A stretch of DNA of 64,000 nucleotides from contig CP119326.1 of assembly GCA_029202665.1 (NCBI GenBank), positions 1,922,001 to 1,986,000 on the forward strand, in the 5' to 3' direction. The DNA comes from Candidatus Brevundimonas colombiensis. GTDB lineage: Bacteria; Pseudomonadota; Alphaproteobacteria; Caulobacterales; Caulobacteraceae. Shown here piece after piece: positions 41,632 through 50,185 of this stretch. Position 1 is the first letter of the stretch. Every line of letters begins with the position of its first letter. The notes under the pieces are model-generated. The model worked only from the letters and a program-made list of their open reading frames with translations. It did not search any database and was not told the origin of the DNA. Position numbers and translations under genes: made by a program.

Positions 41632-42552
41632 ATGGCCCGCATCCCCCGCCTTCTGCCCCTGATCGCCATCGCCATCGGCGGGGTGGTCGCCGTGCGCGCC
41701 GTGGGCGTGGCGCCGGGCCTGTTCGACGGGGCCAAGGCCTGGGCGGAGGAGGCCGCGCCCGCCGTGACCGGCGCCGCCAAACCCGCCTTGCCGGGGACCT
41801 GCGCCGCCCTGTCGCCGGAACAGCTGGCCCAGCAGGCCGGGATTTCGCCGGCCGAGCTGAAGATCATCCAGTCCCTGTCGCAGCGCCGCGCCGCCCTGGA
41901 CGCCCGCGATCAGGACTTCGCCACCACCCTGCCGTTGATGGTCGCCGCCGAACAGAAGCTGGACGCCAAGATTCAGGCCATGACCGCCCTGAAGGCCGAG
42001 ATGAAGCAGATGCTGGGCCAGGTGGACGAGCGTGAGAAGGCCGAGATCGACCGTCTGGTCCAGGTCTATTCCGCCATGCGGCCCAAGGAGGCTGCGCCCG
42101 TCATGGCCACGCTGGAGGACCGCGTGCGCCTGCCCGTCGCCGCCGCCATGCGTCCGCGCACCCTGGCCGCCATCATGGCCCAGATGACGCCTGCCCAGGC
42201 GCGTGAACTGACCGAGAAACTGGCCGCCCGCTTCCAGGCCCAGCAGATGGCCGCCCGCGCCGCCGCCGCCGAGGCCGCGACCCCGCCCGCCGCCGCGCCG
42301 ACCGCCGCGCCAGCCCCGACTCCGGCCGCCGCCGCTCCCGCCGCAGCCCCGTCCGCCACGCCGGCCGTTCGCCCCGCGACGACCCCGGCGGCCCGTCCGA
42401 CGCCGCGTCCGGCCGCATCGCGTCCCGCCCAGCGCCCGGCGACCCCGCCCGCGCGTCGTCCCGCCGCCACGACGCCGCCCGCCGCGACCGGGCCTCAGGC
42501 CTATCAGCCCTCGAACGCCGCCAACGCCCAGCCGCGTCAGACGGTGCAGTAG
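41632..42552 (+). CDS. MotE-like chaperone for the flagellar motor
   Basis: A 306-residue MotE-like protein: N-terminal membrane or signal helix (LPLIAIAIGGVVAVRAVGVA), a long coiled coil (about 85-150, FATTLPLMVAAEQKLDAKIQ, then AEIDRLVQVYSAMRPKEAAP), and a MgtE_N-like region (DRVRLPVAAAMRPRTLAAIM, continuing AQMTPAQARELTEKLAARFQ). The last ~95 residues are Ala/Pro/Thr low complexity. MotE helps MotC fold and the motor assemble. The tail is much longer than needed for that and may be a periplasmic spacer. Last gene of the fliL operon. Confidence 0.85.
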   Translation: MARIPRLLPLIAIAIGGVVAVRAVGVAPGLFDGAKAWAEEAAPAVTGAAKPALPGTCAALSPEQLAQQAGISPAELKIIQSLSQRRAALDARDQDFATTLPLMVAAEQKLDAKIQAMTALKAEMKQMLGQVDEREKAEIDRLVQVYSAMRPKEAAPVMATLEDRVRLPVAAAMRPRTLAAIMAQMTPAQARELTEKLAARFQAQQMAARAAAAEAATPPAAAPTAAPAPTPAAAAPAAAPSATPAVRPATTPAARPTPRPAASRPAQRPATPPARRPAATTPPAATGPQAYQPSNAANAQPRQTVQ

Positions 42553-42652
42553 GTCGGGCGCCGACCACGCTTTCGGTTGGCATCCGCGCCGGGCGCCGCT
42601 ATCACCGCGCCTTTCCGAGACCCCAGGCTTCCCGAGACCTCAGGCCCGCATC

Positions 42653-42892
42653 ATGACCGACACGCCCCCCGACCGTCTCTCGGTCGATCCGTCCAGCCCC
42701 CATCACGACGCCGAGGTGCTTCAGCGCGGCGTGGGCATCCGCTTCAAGGGCGAGGAAAAGACCAACGTCGAGGAATATTGCGTGTCCGAGGGCTGGGTGC
42801 GTCTGGCGCTGGGCAACCGCGTGGACCGCAAGGGCAAGGCCCTGACCGTCAAATTGCAGGGGCCGGTCGAACCCTATTTCCAGAACGGCTGA
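42653..42892 (+). CDS. DUF3297 protein
   Basis: A 79-residue soluble protein of the DUF3297 family (DRLSVDPSSPHHDAEVLQRG, FKGEEKTNVEEYCVSEGWVR, KALTVKLQGPVEPYF), a short single-domain family found widely in proteobacteria and of unknown function. Stand-alone ATG at 42653, 100 nt after the MotE-like gene. It lies 43 nt before the M28 peptidase gene in the same direction. Confidence 0.85.
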   Translation: MTDTPPDRLSVDPSSPHHDAEVLQRGVGIRFKGEEKTNVEEYCVSEGWVRLALGNRVDRKGKALTVKLQGPVEPYFQNG

Positions 42893-42935
42893 CACTGAAT
42901 AGGCTCCGGGCCTTCGCGTCCAGGAGCCTGTCGCC

Positions 42936-44375
42936 ATGTCCCGTCGTCTGATGTCCGCCAGCGCGTTCGCGCTGGGCCTCGTCGCCTTTGCGCCCCTGGC
43001 GCACGCCCAGGACGCCGCGACCGTTCAGCAGGCTGTCGTGGTGCGCGATGCGGCGATGCGCTCCAATATCGCCCTGGACTACGTCACCCAGCTGACCACC
43101 CGGTTCGGCGCGCGCCCGGCGGGATCGACGTCCGAACAGACCGCCGCCGCCTGGGCCGCCGACTATCTGCGCGCCAACGGCTTCCAGAACGTGCGGATCG
43201 AGGAATTCCCGCTGGTCGGATGGGAGCGGGGCGAAAGCTCGGCCGCCATCGTCGGCGACAACGCCCAGGCCCTGGTCGCGGCCGCCCTCGGCCATTCGCC
43301 CGCCACGCCGCGCGGCGGCGTCGAGGCCGAAGTCGTGCGCTTCGTCTCCATGGAAGATCTCCAGGCCGCCCCGGACGCGGCCGTGCGCGGCAAGATCGTC
43401 TATGTCGATCTGGGCCAGATGCACGCCATGCAGGATGGATCGGGCTATGGGCCCCAGACCCGCGTGCGCGGCGCCGGGCCCGGCGTGGCGGGGGCCAAGG
43501 GGGCGGCGGCCTTCGTCATGCGGTCCGTCGGCTCCGACGAGAACCGCATCCCCCACACCGGAACCACCCGCTATGTGGATGGCAAGCCGACCATTCCCGC
43601 CTTCGCCCTGGCCGCGCCCGACGCCGATCAGGTCAGTCGTCTGGTCGCCCTGGGCCAGCCGGTGCGGATGCGCCTGACCTCGAGCGCCCACACCTATGAG
43701 ACCCACAGCCAGAATGTGATCGGCGACCTGCCGGGCGCGACCCGGCCCGACGAGATCATCGTTCTGGGCTCGCACATGGACAGCTGGGATCTGGGGACCG
43801 GGGCCATCGACGACGCGGCCGGGGGCGCCATCACCGTCGCCGCCGCCAAGGCCATCGCCGACAGCGGCCGTCGCCCCGCGCGCACCCTGCGGGTCATCTT
43901 CTACGGTTCGGAAGAGGTGTCGCAACCTACGCCCGAAACCGGCAACGGGGGCGCCGTCTATGCCCGCGCTCAAGGCGCGGCTCTGGACAAGCACATCATC
44001 GCCGGCGAGAGCGATTTCGGCGCCGACCGTGTCTATGCCCTGCGTCTGCCCGCCGGCGCCCAAGGCTCCGATTTCCAGAAGGCGGCGGCGCGCGTTCTTT
44101 ATCCCATCGGCGTCCTGGCCTCGGATCGGGTCGAGACCGAAGGCGGCGTCGATGTCGGTCCCATGGGACCTCTAGGCGTGCCCTTCTTCGGCCTGGCCCA
44201 GGACGGAACCCGCTATTTCGACCTGCACCACACCGCCAACGACACCCTGGACAAGATCGACCCGGCTCAACTGAGCCAGAACGTCGCCGCCTGGGCCGGC
44301 CTGCTGTGGCTGATCGCCGATTCCGACGTCGATTTCCGCGCCATGAAGCCGGCTGCGCCCGCCGCCGCACACTAA
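42936..44375 (+). CDS. Exported M28-family metallopeptidase
   Basis: A 479-residue zinc aminopeptidase-like enzyme of family M28. A signal peptide (MSRRLMSASAFALGLVAFAPLAHA, written without its end) is followed by a PA-type insert (about 110-240) and the catalytic core: His in GSHMDSWDLG, bridging Asp in GAIDDAAGG, Glu pair in YGSEEVS, and a final His in FDLHHTANDTLD. All metal ligands of the family appear present. It probably trims peptides in the periplasm. The mature protein starts at QDAATVQQ. Confidence 0.93.
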   Translation: MSRRLMSASAFALGLVAFAPLAHAQDAATVQQAVVVRDAAMRSNIALDYVTQLTTRFGARPAGSTSEQTAAAWAADYLRANGFQNVRIEEFPLVGWERGESSAAIVGDNAQALVAAALGHSPATPRGGVEAEVVRFVSMEDLQAAPDAAVRGKIVYVDLGQMHAMQDGSGYGPQTRVRGAGPGVAGAKGAAAFVMRSVGSDENRIPHTGTTRYVDGKPTIPAFALAAPDADQVSRLVALGQPVRMRLTSSAHTYETHSQNVIGDLPGATRPDEIIVLGSHMDSWDLGTGAIDDAAGGAITVAAAKAIADSGRRPARTLRVIFYGSEEVSQPTPETGNGGAVYARAQGAALDKHIIAGESDFGADRVYALRLPAGAQGSDFQKAAARVLYPIGVLASDRVETEGGVDVGPMGPLGVPFFGLAQDGTRYFDLHHTANDTLDKIDPAQLSQNVAAWAGLLWLIADSDVDFRAMKPAAPAAAH

Positions 44376-44578
44376 ATCGCTTGGAGACCCGGTCCGCTTC
44401 TGTCGATACGAGCCGGACCAATATGCCCCCTGAACACCAAGGTGCGTGGCCAGCGCGCTTCGGTTCGGCGCGTCTCGATTGGCGCGTTTGACCCCGAAAT
44501 CACCGAGGCTCCGGCGGGATGCCATGTCGCTGACCGGTTGGGAGGGGCGTTTCTGTGGTCAAAAGAGCGTGGGCCGTC

Positions 44579-44606
44579 TTGGCGAAGACACGAACGCGGC
44601 TATAAA
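44579..44606 (+). promoter_or_regulatory. Promoter of the tRNA-Leu gene
   Basis: TTGGCG (44579-44584), 16 nt, TATAAA (44601-44606) reads as a good housekeeping -35/-10 pair. The tRNA begins 13 nt later. The rest of the 244-nt gap after the M28 gene shows no gene. Confidence 0.6.
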
Positions 44607-44619
44607 GTCCGCTCGGCTG

Positions 44620-44916
44620 GCGGGCGTGGCGAAATTGGTAGACGCAACGGACTTAAGCTGAGGATTGAGTGCGCTGGGGGAAACCCCGGACGTAGAACCG
44701 CTCAAAGTCGGGGAACCCTGTCAAATGGCGATCCCGAGCCAAGCCTGACTTCGGTCGGGAAGGTGTAGAGACTAGACGGGCGGCGTCTAAGGCTTTCGGG
44801 CTACGACGAAGGGATAGTCCAGACCACGAACGCCATCAGGCGGCGGCGAAAGTCGAAGTGGTACGAAAATCCGTCGGGCATTGCCCGTGCCGGTTCGACC
44901 CCGGCCGCCCGCACCA
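44620..44916 (+). tRNA. tRNA-Leu(UAA), interrupted by a group I intron
   Basis: The exons are 44620-44654 and 44866-44916. Joined, they give an 86-nt leucine tRNA. The acceptor stem is GCGGGCG (44620-44626) with CGCCCGC (44906-44912), and discriminator A then CCA (44914-44916) are encoded. The D stem is GCG/CGC, and the anticodon stem ACGGA (44647-44651) pairs with TCCGT (44870-44874). The loop joins as CT-TAA-AA, giving anticodon UAA. A long variable arm (GGGC-ATT-GCCC) and T arm GCCGG-TTCGACC-CCGGC complete a class II tRNA. The split is after U34. Confidence 0.93.
44655..44865 (+). ncRNA. Group I (IC3-type) self-splicing intron in tRNA-Leu
   Basis: A 211-nt intron between U34 and A35 of the tRNA-Leu anticodon loop. 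The 5' exon ends in U and the intron ends in G, as group I splicing needs. Core elements are recognisable: R (GTGTAGAGACTAGACGGG, 44763-44780) and S (GAAGGGATAGTCC, 44808-44820), pairing as P7 through GACTA (44770-44774) with TAGTC (44815-44819). Stretches such as CAAATGGCGATCCCGAGCC (44722-44740) resemble the cyanobacterial tRNA-Leu(UAA) intron. It holds a UUCG-capped hairpin near 44744-44757. No homing-endonuclease gene fits in its length. Confidence 0.9.
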
Positions 44917-45333
44917 CCGCAAGCCGTGGACGACATTGGCCGGCCACTATCTTCGGCTGATGAGATGCCGATGCGCCTTCACGCACGCCGCCCAACATGG
45001 GCGAGAGGCGCGATCGCGCACCGATTTACGGCCGGTCTTGATCATGGGCGCAGGGCGGCCGCTCGTGGACGCCCAACATCGCCTGCAGATTGACAACGAC
45101 TTGGCGCATCGCTGAAGGCCCAACCGTTTTTTCAAGATCAGATCGTTCAATGCCGGCTCGTCGAGCATGGCGTCGATGAGAAACGGACGTTCGGCGGTCT
45201 GGTCGACTTAAGGCGTCAGTACCTCTTACCCTGTTGCGCGACCTGACGGCGCAGGTCAGTGTGTGACGGCTCAACCCTGGCGGAGGCTCGGCGGAGTGGA
45301 GTGTTTCATCTGTGACTGGCCGTAGAAGACTGA
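44917..45333. other. 417-nt stretch after the tRNA, no supported gene
   Basis: No reading frame here has convincing codon use or a recognisable product; short frames on both strands are out of step with one another. One minus-strand stretch (about 45140-45190, DEPALNDLILKKRLGL) looks faintly protein-like and could be remnant DNA beside the tRNA. A perfect palindrome lies at 45240-45257 (separate entry). Confidence 0.5.
45240..45257. promoter_or_regulatory. Perfect palindrome upstream of the TetR gene
   Basis: GACCTG-ACGGCG-CAGGTC is a 6-6-6 inverted repeat, 77 nt before the TetR-family start codon. Size and position are those of a TetR-type operator. The regulator is not shown to bind here. 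Confidence 0.4.
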
Positions 45334-45993
45334 ATGACGCACTATTCGCCCGCTGGCGGCGTGAGGGACCGGGCCAAGACGCGGATCCGCAATGAGATCG
45401 TTTCGGTCAGCCTGAGATTGTTCGCCGAACGGGGCTATGAGGCCGTTACGACCCAGGAAATCGCGGACGCCGTCGGCGTCACCCAGCGCACCCTGTTTCG
45501 CTATTTCGCCCGCAAGGACATGATCCTGTTCCAGGCGGACCACGACTATGTCGAACGGTTCGAACGCTATCTGGACGAAACCATTATTTCCGCCCCTACG
45601 CCGTTTGAAGCCGTGGCTTCGGCGTTTCAGTCGCTGGCCGCCTATTATGACGACAATCGCGGCCGGGTCAGCCTGATCTACGGCCTGATTCAGGGTTCGG
45701 AGCATCTGCGCCTGATCGAGCAACGGCGTCAGCAGAAGATCGACCTCCTGGCCGCCTACGCCATGGACGGACCGGACGCCTACAGGACGCGCGAAACCCC
45801 GCCCAGCCTGCCGTCCAGAATTATCGCCGCCGTCCTGTTCGGCGCGATCCGCCCGATTCAGCGCGCCTGGATCAGGGGCGAACTGACCGGGTCGCTGGCG
45901 GACTATGCCGCCGAAGGCTGGGCGCCCCTTGGACCCATCCATGACGCCGCCCGAAGCTATGCGGAAAAATTCACCGCATCATCCCAGGACTGA
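45334..45993 (+). CDS. TetR-family transcriptional regulator
   Basis: A 219-residue TetR regulator. The N-terminal helix-turn-helix (IVSVSLRLFAERGYEAVTTQ, EIADAVGVTQRTLFRYFARK) is typical, and the C-terminal ligand-binding half is helical and variable (TRETPPSLPSRIIAAVLFGA). Ligand unknown. It sits 78 nt upstream of the TonB-dependent receptor gene in the same direction and so is the obvious candidate regulator of that cassette. Confidence 0.9.
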   Translation: MTHYSPAGGVRDRAKTRIRNEIVSVSLRLFAERGYEAVTTQEIADAVGVTQRTLFRYFARKDMILFQADHDYVERFERYLDETIISAPTPFEAVASAFQSLAAYYDDNRGRVSLIYGLIQGSEHLRLIEQRRQQKIDLLAAYAMDGPDAYRTRETPPSLPSRIIAAVLFGAIRPIQRAWIRGELTGSLADYAAEGWAPLGPIHDAARSYAEKFTASSQD

Positions 45994-46019
45994 TACGCGA
46001 CTGTCATGAGATAAAATTA

Positions 46020-46032
46020 GTCAGCCGCTGAC
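46020..46032. promoter_or_regulatory. Short palindrome before the TonB-dependent receptor gene
   Basis: GTCAG-CCG-CTGAC is a perfect inverted repeat 39 nt before the receptor start. The same half-site CTGAC/GTCAG occurs within the palindrome region upstream of the TetR gene (45243-45259). A shared half-site suggests one regulator for both. Confidence 0.4.
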
Positions 46033-46071
46033 ACGTTTTCGACTGGAAGACGTCAGTTGGGGGTTAATTTC

Positions 46072-48495
46072 ATGAAACGTCAGCTTGCGGCATGCACGTC
46101 GCTCATCGCCCTGTGCTGGACCGGCCAGGCCCTGGCCCAGCAGACGCCGGCAGCACACGAGGCGACGACGGTCGACGAGATCGTGGTCACAGGCGAGAAG
46201 TTCGGGCGGAACCTGCAGGAGACCGCCACAAGCGTCGGCTATGTCGGGGGGCGCGACATCGCGGAATCGCCGATGATCAACGGGCGCGACGTGTTCGAGC
46301 GCCTGGTCAACGTCAACATCGCCGCCGCCGACGGCCGGTTCGCCATCCGGGGCGTGTCCTTTGACAACACCACCGGCGCGGGCTTCGGCGCCCTGGGGGT
46401 GATCTACATCGACAATGTGCGCCAGAGCGACAAGGCCACCCGTTTCGGCGGCGACCTGTTGTGGGACGTGCAGTCAGTCGAGGTGCTGCGCGGCGCCCAG
46501 TCGACGCTTCAGGGGCGCAACGCCCTGGCCGGCGCCATCTACATCAAGTCGCAGGACCCCACGTTCGACTGGCAGGCCAAGGGCCGCGTGATCGCCTCGC
46601 AGGGAAACGGCCGCGACTACGCCATCGCGCTGGGCGGCCCGCTGATCGACGACCGGCTGGCCTTCCGTCTGACTGCGGAAAAGCGCCAGTTCGACGGATT
46701 CGTGTCTAACCCCGTGCTGAACACCGATAAGGCTGGTTACGCCGATGATCTGATGATCCGGGGCAAGCTGCTGTTCCAGCCGACCGATGACATCACGGTC
46801 AGACTGGCCGTCAGTCACGCCGACGTCGAACGCCGCGACGCCCCGTCCGACACGCGCGTCCTGGGATCCGACGGTTATCTGGCGGGTGCGGCCGGCCGCG
46901 TAGGCTTCGAGACCGGCGTGCCCGGTCAGGCGTCGGCCAACCGGCGCGTCACCTATGTCGACATACCGGAGTATGACCGAAACAAGATCACCGCGGGCGC
47001 CCTGACGGCCGAATGGCGGCTTTCGGATGCGCTGACCCTGACGGCGGAAACCACCGCCTCATATTCGGACAATTACAAGCAGCGGGACGGTGACGGCGGC
47101 GCCTTCCTGTACAGCTTCCCCAGCAAGACCCTGACGGTCCAGAACCCTTATGGCATCGACGATTTCGACCGTATCCGAGACGGCGTCGTGCCGATGTCGC
47201 CCGTCGACATGCAGCATGAGCAGTTCCGCATCTTCAGCCAGGAAGTGCGCGCCAAATACGACGCCGGGGGCCGCCTGCGCGCCCTGGGCGGCGCCTACTA
47301 CACCAAGGAACATGAGAGCGAGGACAACTTCAGCCTGCTGGTTTTCCGGGGTATGCAGGGGCTGGTGAAATCCAGCGTGCCTTCGGCCTACGCCGCCTAC
47401 GCCCCGCTGCTGGCCAGCTTCTATTCAGCGGACGCCCCCCTCTACACGTTCAACGCCCAGCCGGTGGATGTCGAGAACTACGCGGTCTATGGCGAGGGCG
47501 AGTTCGATCTGACGACCCGACTGACCCTGAACCTGGGCCTGCGCTACGATCATGAGACCAATACCTCCGCCGTGATCAACTCCGGTGAAGTGCTGGGTCT
47601 GCCCGATCCGAAGGTGCTTGGCGCGATCAATCCAGGACTGGGCCAGTTGGCGGCGGGCGTGAACGTCGCCCTGGACCCCTTTGTCGAGGCGACCAGCCAG
47701 GCCGACCAGAGCTTCCAGGCCTGGCTGCCCAAGGCGGGCCTGCGCTATCAATTCAATGACAATACAGCCGTGGGTCTGGTGGTCCAGCGCGCCTATCGGG
47801 CCGGCGGGGTCAGCGTCAATGTGGTGCGCCAGTTGGTGACGCCGCTGCGGCCGGAATACACCTGGAACTATGAGCTTTATCTGCGCTCGGAACTCTTCGA
47901 CAGTCGCGCACGCTTGAACGCCAACGTCTATTATGTGGACTGGACCGATCAGCAGGTCACCATCGACCTGTCTCAGCGCAACACCGACAGCATCGGCGCC
48001 AACGCCGGCAAGTCCCAGCTTTACGGCGGCGAAATCCAGTTTGACGGCGATCTGACCGACACCGTCTCACTGTATGGCGGCCTGGGCTACAGCCATACGG
48101 AGTTCACCGATTTCAACGTGAGCCTGCCAGACGCCGCGGCCACGCTTGGCGTCAAGATCGACCCCGACAGCCTGGCTTGGCTGGAAGGCAAGGCCTTCCC
48201 CAACGCCCCGCAATGGAGCGCAGTCTTGGGCGGCAGGTGGCGCGGCGCCGACGGCGCATTCGCCAACTTCAACATCAACTATACAAGCCACAGCTACGCC
48301 GACGCCGCCAATACGCGGCGGAACGACGCCCGCACGCTGGTGAACGTCCGGGCCGGGCGCGACTTCGGCCGCTTCAGCGCCTCGGTCTTCGCCCGCAACC
48401 TGTTCGACGTCGACTATGTCCGCGACGCCAATAACGCCCGTCCCCTGCTGGGCGACCCCAGGGTGATCGGCGTGGCGTTCGACGTGCGGTACTGA
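46072..48495 (+). CDS. TonB-dependent outer-membrane receptor
   Basis: An 807-residue TonB-dependent receptor: signal peptide (MKRQLAACTSLIALCWTGQALA, cut before QQTP), TonB box region VDEIVVTGEK, plug domain (about 45-170, with GVSFDNTTGAGFGALGVIYI and EVLRGAQSTLQGRNALAGAI) and a 22-strand barrel ending in an aromatic residue (FDVRY). It imports a ligand across the outer membrane using TonB energy. The ligand is unknown; no siderophore genes are near. The ATG at 46072 is preferred over an in-frame TTG five codons upstream because it begins the signal peptide. Confidence 0.93.
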   Translation: MKRQLAACTSLIALCWTGQALAQQTPAAHEATTVDEIVVTGEKFGRNLQETATSVGYVGGRDIAESPMINGRDVFERLVNVNIAAADGRFAIRGVSFDNTTGAGFGALGVIYIDNVRQSDKATRFGGDLLWDVQSVEVLRGAQSTLQGRNALAGAIYIKSQDPTFDWQAKGRVIASQGNGRDYAIALGGPLIDDRLAFRLTAEKRQFDGFVSNPVLNTDKAGYADDLMIRGKLLFQPTDDITVRLAVSHADVERRDAPSDTRVLGSDGYLAGAAGRVGFETGVPGQASANRRVTYVDIPEYDRNKITAGALTAEWRLSDALTLTAETTASYSDNYKQRDGDGGAFLYSFPSKTLTVQNPYGIDDFDRIRDGVVPMSPVDMQHEQFRIFSQEVRAKYDAGGRLRALGGAYYTKEHESEDNFSLLVFRGMQGLVKSSVPSAYAAYAPLLASFYSADAPLYTFNAQPVDVENYAVYGEGEFDLTTRLTLNLGLRYDHETNTSAVINSGEVLGLPDPKVLGAINPGLGQLAAGVNVALDPFVEATSQADQSFQAWLPKAGLRYQFNDNTAVGLVVQRAYRAGGVSVNVVRQLVTPLRPEYTWNYELYLRSELFDSRARLNANVYYVDWTDQQVTIDLSQRNTDSIGANAGKSQLYGGEIQFDGDLTDTVSLYGGLGYSHTEFTDFNVSLPDAAATLGVKIDPDSLAWLEGKAFPNAPQWSAVLGGRWRGADGAFANFNINYTSHSYADAANTRRNDARTLVNVRAGRDFGRFSASVFARNLFDVDYVRDANNARPLLGDPRVIGVAFDVRY

Positions 48496-48499
48496 GCCG

Positions 48500-48688
48500 A
48501 TGATGACGTTCCTCGTCGCCGCGTGCGCCCTGCTGCTGCTTGCAGCGGCCGGGGCCTGGACCTGGCGTCGCCTGTCGCGGCGTCCAGGCGGCGAGGGGCG
48601 TTTCGGCGCCGCCGTCTTCACGGTCTCAGCCCTCTCGCTGTCAGGCCTGTTTGTGTTCCTGACCGTCTTCTTCTGGGTGACGCGATGA
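48500..48688 (+). CDS. Small two-helix membrane protein of the receptor cassette
   Basis: A 62-residue protein with two hydrophobic segments (TFLVAACALLLLAAAGAWTW; VFTVSALSLSGLFVFLTVFF) joined by an Arg-rich loop (RRLSRRPGGEGRF). It begins 4 nt after the receptor stop and overlaps the next ATG by 4 nt, so it is coupled to both. No family recognised. It could be an inner-membrane partner of the downstream enzyme or a small TonB-linked accessory. Confidence 0.7.
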   Translation: MMTFLVAACALLLLAAAGAWTWRRLSRRPGGEGRFGAAVFTVSALSLSGLFVFLTVFFWVTR

Positions 48689-50049
48689 AGCGTCTGATCC
48701 TGATGCTCTCCGTTCTTTTGGCGCTGCTGCCGATGCGGGCGTCCAGTTGGGACGGCGTGACGCACCGACACATCACGGATCTGGCCATCGCCGAGGTCCG
48801 TGACCCGGAACTGAAGGCCTTCCTCATGGCCCATCGCGACGCCCTGCTGTCCGGCGCGGACTTTCCCGACTGGGGCCACGCCCTGAAGCCGCACGGGGAA
48901 CAGACCCATGCGGCCTTTCTGGACGCGGGTCTCAAGGACCTGATGCGCTCAGGGCGCGCCGAGAGCGATCGAGGACGGTGGCTGGCCTATTATCTTGGGG
49001 CCTACGCCCATGTGGTCGAGGATCGACTGCTGGACGCCACGCTGAAGCGCCGGGCGCCCGAGATCGGCGAAGCCCATCGCGACGATATGGAGAACGGCGT
49101 CCTGATGATCGCCGACCAGCGTCTGTTCGTGCGTGACCACAACCCCGTCACCCCGGCCGCCGACCTGACGCGCGTCTATGCCGCCTCGGGCTTCTTTGGT
49201 GAAACGCGCCTGAACGCAGGCAATCTGGCCGACCAGATGCGAATGGCCGAGGCGCATGAGAACAAGGTCACGCAACAGCTCAAACTGCTGTCCTTCCTGG
49301 CGGCGGGCGAATTGCGCCGGGTCTATCCCTGGGGCGCCGCGCACCTGATCGACGCCCCAGGCGGGGTTCAGTCCAACGCCCGCGCGGTGGCGGCGGGGTG
49401 GGAGGCGCTGTGGGCGCAACTGCACGGTCGTCCGTCAGCCTTCTTCACCTATGTCACGCCTGAGGCGGGCAGCGCCTTGCCCGTGCTGGACAATGGATCC
49501 CCCTATGGGCGGATCACGGTGATCACACGCCAGCGGATGGATGTCCGCAAGCTGGACGCCGAGCAGGTGACGCTGCGCGACAGCCAGGGCCGCCGCATCC
49601 CCGTCTCGGTCCATCCCTATATCGACGAACCCGATCATGAGGTGGACATCGCCTTCCAGATCGAAGCAACGCAGCCCTGGCGACCGGGCGAAATCTACAG
49701 TCTGGAGATCGCCCCCGGTCCCTATGCCGAAATCGATGCGGGCGCGATCGAACCCCTACGTCTCCGCTTCGGCGCCACCGCCCATCCCGCCTATGCCAAC
49801 AGGCTGAATGCGCCCCGGCCATGGGCGATGGGGCTGTTCCTGTTCGTGCTGATCGGCGGGGGCGCCGGCCTGGTGTTCGGGGTGCCCGATCTGTTGAAAA
49901 TCTTTCCAGGCCGGCATGCAGAAAGTCTGTGGTGCAAGGGCCTGAACGTCAGCCTGAAGATTATCGGCCTGTCCGGGTTCGCCCTGGCGCTGTGGCTATT
50001 GTGGACGAATGGGGCGGCTGTTGTCTCCTGGCTTCATTTTAATCACTGA
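48685..50049 (+). CDS. Membrane-anchored zinc-dependent phospholipase C-like protein
   Basis: A 454-residue exported protein. After a signal peptide (LILMLSVLLALLPMRASS), the mature part begins SWDGVTHRHITDLAI, the N-terminal Trp/His arrangement of zinc-dependent phospholipase C and S1/P1-type nucleases. Further likely ligands are in SGADFPDWGHA, TFLDAG-type spacing and YAHVVEDRLLDATLKRR. A second beta-rich region (about 260-370) precedes one C-terminal membrane helix (LFLFVLIGGGAGLVFGV) and another near the end. It may cleave phospholipids or nucleic acids in the periplasm; the exact activity is inference. Confidence 0.75.
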   Translation: MKRLILMLSVLLALLPMRASSWDGVTHRHITDLAIAEVRDPELKAFLMAHRDALLSGADFPDWGHALKPHGEQTHAAFLDAGLKDLMRSGRAESDRGRWLAYYLGAYAHVVEDRLLDATLKRRAPEIGEAHRDDMENGVLMIADQRLFVRDHNPVTPAADLTRVYAASGFFGETRLNAGNLADQMRMAEAHENKVTQQLKLLSFLAAGELRRVYPWGAAHLIDAPGGVQSNARAVAAGWEALWAQLHGRPSAFFTYVTPEAGSALPVLDNGSPYGRITVITRQRMDVRKLDAEQVTLRDSQGRRIPVSVHPYIDEPDHEVDIAFQIEATQPWRPGEIYSLEIAPGPYAEIDAGAIEPLRLRFGATAHPAYANRLNAPRPWAMGLFLFVLIGGGAGLVFGVPDLLKIFPGRHAESLWCKGLNVSLKIIGLSGFALALWLLWTNGAAVVSWLHFNH

Positions 50050-50185
50050 CCGTCCGCGCGGCGAAAGAGGATGACGCCAGGCTTCAGGTGCTGGGGTCGG
50101 TCAAAACGGCTACGGGGGGGCGCCTCATTCGGCAGGGTCTGCGCCGCCCGATGACCCAAGTCCCTGTCTCTCCGCCCGCACCAGC

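Noticed and set aside
44446..44661. A 71-codon frame ending AKLVDATDLS over the tRNA start
   Set aside because: The AKLVDATDLS ending is the translation of the 5' end of a tRNA-Leu gene, a classic false frame.
44917..45333. Possible degraded mobile element after the tRNA gene
   Set aside because: No terminal repeats, transposase motif or attachment-site duplication of the tRNA end could be found, so only a note is kept.
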